Source: Ostreococcus mediterraneus
Taxonomy: Eukaryota > Chlorophyta > Mamiellophyceae > Mamiellales > Bathycoccaceae
DNA length: 64,000 nucleotides
Direction of reading: 5' to 3'
Assembly (NCBI GenBank): GCA_012295225.1
Contig: WMKK01000013.1
Span: forward strand, 1 to 64,000
The notes beneath the pieces are model-generated. The model did not search any database and was not told where the DNA came from. It was given only the letters and a program-made list of their open reading frames with translations. Of this stretch, positions 1-7,333 are shown in pieces. The stretch's first letter is position 1; every line of letters begins with the position of its first letter. Position numbers and translations under genes: made by a program.

Positions 1-104
1 AAAAAAAATACCACTGTCCATTTCACTTTCGTCGTCGCAAAAGAAAGCAAGAAATCAATCTCGTGTACATACGAATTACAACAATAACAATCATTTGCGC
101 TTGG

Positions 105-368
105 TCAGAACCAGCGCCCGAGACCGAGCGATTCGAGTTTCGTCGATGTGACGTCCTCCAAGGCTTCGATAACGCACTTGCTCCATGTCAATTGTCCTTC
201 TACGCCTTCTGTCGCGAGCTGCAACGATTCTAGAGTGTTTGCGTCATGTGCTACGAGCACCTTCGCTGCGAGCGGCGCATGCGCAGCGACGTTGCTGACA
301 AAACACAAGTCCGCTTCTTCCACTAAATCGTGAAACGATTGAAAGGTTCGGACGCGAGCCACACGAAC
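105..368 (-). CDS. possible 3' terminal exon of a spliced gene, product unknown
   Basis: An open frame of about 86 codons ends with a stop near 105 on the minus strand and has no ATG at its 5' end. Just upstream on that strand is a T-rich tract ending in GTTGCTCAG, which looks like a 3' splice site with its last G at 369, so the frame may be a last exon. The peptide is of balanced composition (HDLVEEADLCF, TWSKCVIEALEDV) and matches no family I recognise. The only nearby upstream exon would belong to the PIH1 gene that stops at 525, but no good donor in the right phase precedes that stop. It could also be a 3' untranslated region that happens to be open. Low confidence. Confidence 0.3.
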   Translation of the reverse strand, partial: VRVARVRTFQSFHDLVEEADLCFVSNVAAHAPLAAKVLVAHDANTLESLQLATEGVEGQLTWSKCVIEALEDVTSTKLESLGLGRWF

Positions 369-524
369 TGAGCAACGAACACAACGAATGAAAGAAACGA
401 AATGAAATGAATGGTTCTGCCCGTATTAGGCGGAGGAGGTCTGGCGTCACTAATCGGTCGACGTCTACCCAGTACTGGTACAAGACTAATTCTACTACGT
501 TTGTTGCTACAATTACCACTCACT

Positions 525-1628
525 CTAATTTCGAAATTGACACCTCTCGACAGCGACATCATACGGCAAGTAGTCAGCTGTGACGAGCAACGTCGTATCA
601 TCGAGAACTTTCGCACGAGCGCTCTGCGCTTCGACTAAAAACGGCAAATCAATGCGTTCCGATGCGCAGCCTTTGCAGTCGAGTGTGATTCCTTCACGAA
701 CGATTGACACGACGACGTCGCGAGGCGTCACACCATGGCGAGCACGAAGTGGCACCTTGACGCGTACTTCTACCTTCGTTACCGGTCGATTCACAAACTC
801 GACACCGTACTGCATACGCTCGTCGAACTTCTCTGAAACTTTCTTCGCTTCACGTTCTTGGACTATTGGCGATACCAATTTCATCGGCACACCGACTCGG
901 ATTTTCTGAGAAGGCGGTGGTCTCGCGCCTATGAATGTTCGCTGCGGCAGCCTGTATTCAGGATCGAGTGCCAATGCAAACTTGGCTGATATGTGATCGA
1001 GTACGAGCTCTACTAGGTAACGTTTTAATGGCTTGAACGCGCTCGCGTGCCGCACAACGGCTGTGTTGAACACGCAATCAAAGACGACTGCTTCGATACC
1101 GCTCGCGTCGACGTCCTTGCGCGCATCTGCGCAAGAAAGTGGGAATCGCAATTCTGCACGAGTGTCGTCTATAGCAGCCGTGCCACTAGAAGACGAGGAG
1201 CTCTCCAACGCACGAATCACATCTTTAGGCATCAGACCTTCTCGCCACTGGTCGCTGCCACGCTCGGGCACGTCCAGAGCGTCATGAGCACAGACATTTA
1301 CAAACACCTTCCCACCGCTCGCATCACGCGTCTTCACCGTGAACGAAGGAACTGGCGTGATTTCTACAGTCGTCGCATCGTCCGTCGCGTGAGCGCTACG
1401 CGTGAGCGCGTTGTTGAGCATTGTGCTCGGGTCACGCAACGCACCCTTTGCCGCTTTCGTCAAAATCTCGAGCGCCTCGCCACCGAGCGTCGCCTGTATG
1501 GTTGATAAAATCTCACGCATCTCCTCCGGAGCGTTCTCTGGGTCTAAATCACCCCCATCCTGTGCGTATTGCGTCAAGAATTCAGCCAGCGCTTCGGTCT
1601 GCGCAATCGTTTGCTCATCAGCATCCAT
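525..1628 (-). CDS. PIH1 domain protein (R2TP co-chaperone component)
   Basis: 367 aa from ATG at 1628. PIH1 proteins link HSP90 to the RUVBL1/2 ATPases in the R2TP complex, which assembles snoRNPs, RNA polymerases and PIKK kinases. The N-terminal 90 residues are acidic and helical; the PIH1 core follows (ITPVPSFTVKTRD, then KVFVNVCAHDAL and a conserved region around AVVFDCVFN). The C-terminal 80 residues resemble the CS-like beta domain of PIH1 proteins (IDLPFLVEAQSARAKVLDD, TLLVTADYLPYDV). Ostreococcus has no flagella, so a general R2TP role fits better than the dynein-assembly role of related PIH proteins; that choice is inference. A possible extra 3' exon lies downstream but could not be joined with confidence. 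Confidence 0.8.
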   Translation of the reverse strand: MDADEQTIAQTEALAEFLTQYAQDGGDLDPENAPEEMREILSTIQATLGGEALEILTKAAKGALRDPSTMLNNALTRSAHATDDATTVEITPVPSFTVKTRDASGGKVFVNVCAHDALDVPERGSDQWREGLMPKDVIRALESSSSSSGTAAIDDTRAELRFPLSCADARKDVDASGIEAVVFDCVFNTAVVRHASAFKPLKRYLVELVLDHISAKFALALDPEYRLPQRTFIGARPPPSQKIRVGVPMKLVSPIVQEREAKKVSEKFDERMQYGVEFVNRPVTKVEVRVKVPLRARHGVTPRDVVVSIVREGITLDCKGCASERIDLPFLVEAQSARAKVLDDTTLLVTADYLPYDVAVERCQFRN

Positions 1629-1803
1629 GACTTCGCGCGCGCGCCAAAAACTGAGGATGCGTCAGTGAACGACGCGACGACGCGATATTGGCGAACGTGC
1701 GAAGAGTACTCGACGGCGTATTCGTGAAAATTCGTTGGGTTGGATACACATTCACGCGCAGCGCCTCGTCGTCACCGACGTCGCCGATAACAGGCGCTAG
1801 GAC

Positions 1804-2829
1804 ATGAGGACACGGACGTTGGGCCGCGGCCGCGGACGTCTACGGCGAGGTTTCGTGGCGTGGTGTATCGTATCGTGTGCACCGCGTTACGTTTTCGCCC
1901 GAGACGACACGTCGGTGGTTCTCGAGCGCGCCATCGACTCGTCGCGTTTGCTTCAAGCTGTGGGCGCGATGAATAACTTGTTGGAAGTCCTGCGCTCGTC
2001 GTATTGTGCTGATAGCGACAGCGTATGCGACGCATTCGAAGGCACAAAGCGAGACGTGTGGTCGACGTTTGCGTCGAGTGCGATTTGCGGTTTTGGCACT
2101 GATGGCGACGCCACGTGGACTTCAATTTCTACGACGAGCACGCAAGGCGCGTTTGCCATTCTGTTGAACAAATGCTCTTCGCCTTGGTTTGGTGATTTGG
2201 AAAACCAGGTGCTTACGCTTTCGGCGACATTTTTGGCGCAAGCGAGTTTACAAAGAGATGATGTTAGTGCCGTTGTTGCAGCAAACGACGCGAAAGCTGG
2301 ACGCGCGCCGACGCAAACGAGCGACGATTTGAACTCCAGACACCCAGCGTTCTACGACGCGCTCGCGCCGGTTGCGACCGAGTTATCTAGCTTCTCGACG
2401 TCGCGACCTGTTATCGTGACCGCCGCGCCTACTAGCGATGAAGACACGTATTCGTCATCCTACTCAAATGAAGTCCGCGCAGCAATCTCTGCTGCTCGAG
2501 CGCGCGGTAGTTTTGCGGAGGCGGGCGACACCGAGGCGTTCCCAGAGGATTTCGCGAAACGCGTTGAAAACGCGACGGTGGCGGTGAACCTGTATCGAGA
2601 AAAATACCTGGCGCACCCATACTCCAAAGCGCACTATCACAAGTCCACGAAATGTGCCGGTCGAGCCTTAACGGACACCCTGTGCTTTCAACGAAAGATT
2701 CCGGAGGTCGATTACACGCACGCTGCGGATGGTACGCGATTGCTGACGTTTTATGGCGAAGGTTTGAGCGCGAATTTTGTAGACTACAACCAACCAACTC
2801 AATATGTGCCGAACGTACGTTTGGATTAA
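1804..2829 (+). CDS. secreted or lumenal protein of unknown function
   Basis: 341 aa from ATG at 1804. The N-terminus has an Arg-rich start followed by a hydrophobic stretch (FVAWCIVSCAPRYVFA), consistent with a signal peptide cut near residue 33. The rest is hydrophilic, with scattered cysteines (SYCADSDSVCDAF, STKCAGRALTDTLCF) that could form disulfides, and a C-terminal region rich in Tyr and His (KYLAHPYSKAHYHKS). No family recognised. It converges with the MATH-BTB gene, 87 bp between stop codons. Its start is 175 bp from the divergent PIH1 start, so the two probably share a promoter region. Confidence 0.7.
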   Translation: MRTRTLGRGRGRLRRGFVAWCIVSCAPRYVFARDDTSVVLERAIDSSRLLQAVGAMNNLLEVLRSSYCADSDSVCDAFEGTKRDVWSTFASSAICGFGTDGDATWTSISTTSTQGAFAILLNKCSSPWFGDLENQVLTLSATFLAQASLQRDDVSAVVAANDAKAGRAPTQTSDDLNSRHPAFYDALAPVATELSSFSTSRPVIVTAAPTSDEDTYSSSYSNEVRAAISAARARGSFAEAGDTEAFPEDFAKRVENATVAVNLYREKYLAHPYSKAHYHKSTKCAGRALTDTLCFQRKIPEVDYTHAADGTRLLTFYGEGLSANFVDYNQPTQYVPNVRLD

Positions 2830-2916
2830 ATGAAAATGCTATGACGTATTATGAGTAGCAGCAGTAGATAAGTAGTACAGCCTAGTTTGTTAGTTTGTCA
2901 TACAGTACAGTGATGA

Positions 2917-4662
2917 TCACCCGCGGCGCGGTCGCACTCGTCGGCCATCCTCCTCGCCGTCACCATCGTCAAGTGAGGGTAACTCATCGTCTGCACCGAC
3001 GATGCCATCGGGAGCATCTAACGCGAACGCGCCCGCGACTTCTTCTACGCCGCTCGGCGCGGTGGTTTGCGGTTGTTGCGGAACCAATTGAGCTCTCGGT
3101 TCGCCTTCTGCTCCTTGAAATCGTTGCGCGGCGCGCGTCACCAAGAAATTCGAAAACGCGCTCATCGCAGGTGGGATATTCAAATTCATCACACCTCGAG
3201 CCGCTTCCGCATTACCACCGTTCGTGTTGTTTGCGTTCGCATCTTCGCCACGACGACGCGGCGTTTCATCAACAGTCGCTGGTGGGGGTAATGCGGGCAC
3301 AGAAGGCGCGCGAGCTTCCGCCGCTGCCGCCAAGTTTGCAGCTTGACGTGCGTCTTTAAGCTCTGCGACAGCCTGAAGTATTTCACCCGCTAAATGCGGA
3401 CACGCGCGATTCATTGCGTCGTACCCCGCCGTGCTCATGACGTCGCTCAGGTTTGCAGCGATGAACGACAGGCACGCGCGCCGAAGGGCGTCGGCGTGAT
3501 TCAACTCGGCAAGTGTGAGCGTGTTCGCGACGCTATCGATATCGACTGACTCGCATAAACGAGCTTCGCACATCGCACGGAGACGGCTCAAGTCGAAGCG
3601 GTCAGCTGCGACGAGAAGATGCTGCGTCGTAGACACGTCGAAAGGCACTTTATCGCTCGGGTGCCCTGAAGCGTGTCTTTGGCCATCAGCCGCCGCGAGG
3701 GCAGTACCGGTGAAATCTAAATCATCCAAACCAGCCGTGTCGTCGCCTTTCAAGAGCGCGGGAAGTTCATCGGCGTAGACAAAGTGTAACAAAAGCTTGA
3801 ACACGTTTTTGTCGATATCGAGCAACTTGCACACGCCCTGGGCGCCTTCTCTCATGGCGGCCCCTGTGCGGAACATGCCCTTGAACACCGACGAGCGACT
3901 GGACAAGATCAGCTTGTGCGCGTTGAAAATTTCGCCATCGACGTCAAATGTGACGTCAAAAGCACCTTTTTCGTCGTATAAGAGTTTGATTAAGTTTTTA
4001 CCAATCGTCGGGTAGTTTGGAACGTTGACGCTCGCCGAAGGAATCAGCTTTGTATTCTTGTTCAACGCCCCACCACTCGTGACGACGAGCTCGATCTCGT
4101 AGCGAATCACGATGACATCATTCACTAAATACCCAGACCCGGACGCCTCGAGGACGCTGCGACGAACAAACTTTCGATAACCGTGGCAGTTCCTCGCGGT
4201 CGGGTCTTGCCTGGCGCACGAGATTTTCACCGCTCCTTGTTCGCGCTGTCGCCCTTTCGTGATGTGTCGGTTGTTGCCACTCTGATCAACGAGTGTAAAT
4301 CGGTGAAATGCACGCACCACGCGTCCAGACGAGCTTTGCACGACGCCGAGCGGCCGATGCCCCTCGCCGATGAGCGCCACGAACAGCGCCGCGTACGGAT
4401 CCTCGGCGGGCACGTTCGGAGCGTTTCCGTCCGACATCGAGCGCTTACCATCGGGATAAAACAAAAGAACCCATTCGTGCCCACCAACCATGAACCGATC
4501 GCTGGCGATTGGCTCGCCATCGCCTAAACCTTTCAGTAAAGAATACCCGCTAATCACGTGCTCGTGTCGTCCAATGATTGTCGTCGTCGAAGTGCGCGAC
4601 GAATGCGCGGTCGCCGTCGCGCTCGGCGCGTGCGCTCCCTCCCCATCGATCGGTCGTTCCAT
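2917..4662 (-). CDS. MATH-BTB protein, probable CUL3 substrate adaptor
   Basis: 581 aa from ATG at 4662. Residues about 25-195 match a MATH domain as in plant BPM proteins (HVISGYSLLKGLGDGEPI, WVLLFYPDGKRSM near the start; RSVLEASGSGYLVNDVIVI near its end). A BTB/POZ domain follows at about 230-340 (GAFDVTFDVDGEIFNAHKLI, LSSRSSVFKGMF, FKLLLHFVYADELP). Then come helices like the BACK region and a low-complexity acidic C-terminus (DELPSLDDGDGEED) ending in a basic patch RRVRPRRG that may act as a nuclear signal. In plants this architecture recruits substrates to CUL3 ubiquitin ligases through MATH. No plant-specific partner can be read from context. Confidence 0.9.
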   Translation of the reverse strand: MERPIDGEGAHAPSATATAHSSRTSTTTIIGRHEHVISGYSLLKGLGDGEPIASDRFMVGGHEWVLLFYPDGKRSMSDGNAPNVPAEDPYAALFVALIGEGHRPLGVVQSSSGRVVRAFHRFTLVDQSGNNRHITKGRQREQGAVKISCARQDPTARNCHGYRKFVRRSVLEASGSGYLVNDVIVIRYEIELVVTSGGALNKNTKLIPSASVNVPNYPTIGKNLIKLLYDEKGAFDVTFDVDGEIFNAHKLILSSRSSVFKGMFRTGAAMREGAQGVCKLLDIDKNVFKLLLHFVYADELPALLKGDDTAGLDDLDFTGTALAAADGQRHASGHPSDKVPFDVSTTQHLLVAADRFDLSRLRAMCEARLCESVDIDSVANTLTLAELNHADALRRACLSFIAANLSDVMSTAGYDAMNRACPHLAGEILQAVAELKDARQAANLAAAAEARAPSVPALPPPATVDETPRRRGEDANANNTNGGNAEAARGVMNLNIPPAMSAFSNFLVTRAAQRFQGAEGEPRAQLVPQQPQTTAPSGVEEVAGAFALDAPDGIVGADDELPSLDDGDGEEDGRRVRPRRG

Positions 4663-4913
4663 CGCGGTTCTCCACCCTCACCGTCGTTCGAATGCGTCGA
4701 CGAATGCGGTGCGGCCGCGTCGACAGTCGTTGACGAGCAAAAAACGCGTGAAAAGTGACAGCGAGAACCGTGTAGAGGCGTCACACCCGCGCCGCGCGGT
4801 CGACAGACGACGACGACGACGCGTTGCGTGCGCGTTCGAGGCGAACACGCGACCGACATCAATCTCTTCCATAATCGCGCGCATCGCCGCGTGGTAAAGA
4901 ACGACGGGTGACC

Positions 4914-6260
4914 ATGTTCACGACGACGACGACAGCCACCACCGAACGCGTGGCGTTGGCGACGCACGGCGCGCGATGGGGGGCGCGACGCGCAACACGC
5001 GTGGCGCGAATGACGCCCGCGCGCGCAATCGATGGTGATCAAGTGCGACGGGATGAGAACGAGTGCATATTGAACACGTACGGACGAGGGCAAGGTGAGG
5101 TCATGGTGCGAGGGAAGGGTGTGTTGATGTGGGACTCCGATGGGAAAGAATACATAGACTTCACCGCTGGTATCGCGGTAAATTGTTTAGGGCACGCCGA
5201 TGAGGGCGTTGCGAAGGCTCTTGCGCAGCAGGCGGGGTTGCTTTCGCACACGTCCAACTTGTTTCACACGGAGCCAGCGTCGACGTTGGCGAGAAAATTA
5301 GTGAATAGCGCGCCGTTCGCCGAGCGCGTCTTTTTTTGCAACAGCGGCACCGAAGCCAATGAAGCCGCCTTGAAATTCAGTCGAAAGTACGCCAAAAAGC
5401 AAGCTGAAAATGCTGGGTTATCCGTGGAAGAAGCCGCGACGCAGACGGTGAGTTTCAAGAATGGTTTTCACGGAAGAACGATGGGCGCGTTGGCGTTGAC
5501 GTGGAAGGAACAATATCGCACGCCTTTCGCCCCGCTCGTGCCCGGGAACTCGTTCGCAACTTACGGCGACTTGGAGTCTGCATCAAAAGTTATTGTCAAA
5601 GGGAAGACATGTGCCGTATTCGTCGAGCCCGTCCAAGGAGAAGGCGGTATTTATCCCGCAGACGCGGAATTTCTCCGTGGCTTGCGCAAGTTGTGCGATG
5701 ACGCCGGCGCGTTATTGGTGTACGATGAAGTTCAGTGTGGATTGGGGCGAACGGGAAAGATTTGGGGTCATCAACTCGTCACTGGAGCCGAACCAGATAT
5801 GTTGTCCGTTGCTAAACCTCTCGCGAACGGTTTACCCATCGGCGTCGTGATGATGAAACAAAAGGTTGCAGACGTCATGGCGCCTGGCGACCACGGTTCA
5901 ACCTTCGCGGGAGGTCCGCTCGTGTGCGCGGTTGCAAATGAAGTTTTTGATCGCGTCACTGCGCCAGCGTTTTTGTCTAACGTCGAGGCTCGCGGCGCCG
6001 AGCTCAAGACGGCGTTGCGCGAAAAGCTCGCGGGCCATCCTCACCTCAAGGATGTTCGCGGCTCGGGTTTGTTAGTTGGCGTGCAGTTTGACGTTCCGGC
6101 GGCTCCGCTTGTTGCGGCGTTGCGAAAGGATGGTCTCTTAACCTTAACCGCGGGTGCAGGAGACGTGTTGCGTCTGGTGCCTCCACTCATCGTGACGAGT
6201 GCCGACGTGCAAAAGGCGTCGGATATGATCGCCACTCGTGCGTTTGACGTGCTAAAATAA
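4914..6260 (+). CDS. acetylornithine aminotransferase, organellar
   Basis: 448 aa from ATG at 4914. Class III PLP aminotransferase that converts N-acetylglutamate semialdehyde to N2-acetylornithine in arginine synthesis. The first 45 residues are Thr/Arg/Ala-rich with few acids, a plastid or mitochondrial transit peptide. The mature enzyme starts near DENECILNTYGRGQ. Motifs: FCNSGTEANEAALKF (cofactor phosphate region), FHGRTMGALALTWK, FVEPVQGEGG, LVYDEVQCGLGRTG, and SVAKPLANGLPIG with the Schiff-base Lys. Overall similarity fits ArgD better than ornithine delta-aminotransferase, since it keeps the short ArgD C-terminus. Divergent from the MATH-BTB gene, 251 bp between start codons. Confidence 0.93.
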   Translation: MFTTTTTATTERVALATHGARWGARRATRVARMTPARAIDGDQVRRDENECILNTYGRGQGEVMVRGKGVLMWDSDGKEYIDFTAGIAVNCLGHADEGVAKALAQQAGLLSHTSNLFHTEPASTLARKLVNSAPFAERVFFCNSGTEANEAALKFSRKYAKKQAENAGLSVEEAATQTVSFKNGFHGRTMGALALTWKEQYRTPFAPLVPGNSFATYGDLESASKVIVKGKTCAVFVEPVQGEGGIYPADAEFLRGLRKLCDDAGALLVYDEVQCGLGRTGKIWGHQLVTGAEPDMLSVAKPLANGLPIGVVMMKQKVADVMAPGDHGSTFAGGPLVCAVANEVFDRVTAPAFLSNVEARGAELKTALREKLAGHPHLKDVRGSGLLVGVQFDVPAAPLVAALRKDGLLTLTAGAGDVLRLVPPLIVTSADVQKASDMIATRAFDVLK

Positions 6261-6385
6261 ATGTGCGTGATAGATATTTTTGGCCACCAATGGCTCGATT
6301 ACACACCGCGCCTAAAGTTTTACTTGTCACCTACATAATAGCTATCGGTTACATGACGTCCTCTTCGCGCCGTCGCCTGCGTACG

Positions 6386-7261
6386 TTACGCATTCTCCGC
6401 GGGTGCGCGCTCGATCTCGATCGTCACTGCGTTCTCAGCTTTTGGCACAGCCTTGGGTTTGAGCGAAGGATATCGTTCGCACGCTTTGCGCGCCGCCTCG
6501 GCGATGCGAGGGTTGTTCCAAAATTCTTGCGAACGCACGAGTTTTCGATGATAAATCGCTCGATAGATGAAAAACTGCACCACGCACAGCACCACCACGA
6601 CTGCAATCACGACACCCGAGAGCACATCCGCGCGCAGCGGACAGCAATCGAACGACGTCTTACCCACGCACACGTCGCTCGAGCCCACGCCGCAATAGTC
6701 GTTTACGCCGTCGGCGATGCACGCCGAATACGGATACTGTCGCGTGAGCGCGCCCACATCGCACCACCGATCGCTCGCGCGCTTGGTAAACACCCTGAAG
6801 CACGAACTCGTGCGCCCTTTCGTACTCGCCGTCGTCGTCGTCGTCGCCTCGTTCGCGCTCGCCGTGCACCCGCTCGACACCGCCGCGCCGTCGCGCACTT
6901 TCACCCAGTATCCATAGTCTTCAAAAAACTCATCCGCCCCGGTCGCGCCTACGCCTGACGTCAACGTGCGCGTCGCGCACGTCGACGGGCACGCGCCATC
7001 GATGCCATCGGCGTGCAACGCGCAATCGTCGCACGACATACACGCGCCCGCGCGCTGCGCGCCACCACCCGATGTGCTCGCGCAGTACGCGAATGCGATC
7101 GCATCGCACTCGGCGTGCGACGCACACACGCTACCGATCGCCGGCGTCGACGTCATGTGTGTCACGACGCACGCACTTGCGCGTAGAGCACACCGCGATC
7201 GTCGTCGTCGCGTCGACGTCTGGCGCCACCGCCGTCGATCGCCGCGGCGTAGCGCATCCAT
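6386..7261 (-). CDS. Cys-rich single-pass membrane protein, unknown
   Basis: 291 aa from ATG at 7261 (the frame is open to an upstream stop near 7291 but holds no other ATG). Residues about 45-205 are rich in cysteine with pairs such as CMSCDDCALHADG and CVGKTSFDCCPL, suggesting a disulfide-stabilised outer domain. A single transmembrane helix follows (SGVVIAVVVVLCVVQFFIY), then a basic cytosolic tail of about 75 residues (RAIYHRKLVRSQEFWNNPR). The N-terminal 35 residues are Arg-rich without a clear signal peptide, so the true start may differ. Its start lies only 72 bp from that of the divergent ADAM-like protease, so the two surface proteins may be co-expressed. No family recognised. Confidence 0.7.
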   Translation of the reverse strand: MDALRRGDRRRWRQTSTRRRRSRCALRASACVVTHMTSTPAIGSVCASHAECDAIAFAYCASTSGGGAQRAGACMSCDDCALHADGIDGACPSTCATRTLTSGVGATGADEFFEDYGYWVKVRDGAAVSSGCTASANEATTTTTASTKGRTSSCFRVFTKRASDRWCDVGALTRQYPYSACIADGVNDYCGVGSSDVCVGKTSFDCCPLRADVLSGVVIAVVVVLCVVQFFIYRAIYHRKLVRSQEFWNNPRIAEAARKACERYPSLKPKAVPKAENAVTIEIERAPAENA

Positions 7262-7333
7262 CGCCAACACCACTCGTCGTTTCGTCTCTCACCGTGACCT
7301 CACACGACGCCGCGCGCGTCGTCGACGCGCTTC

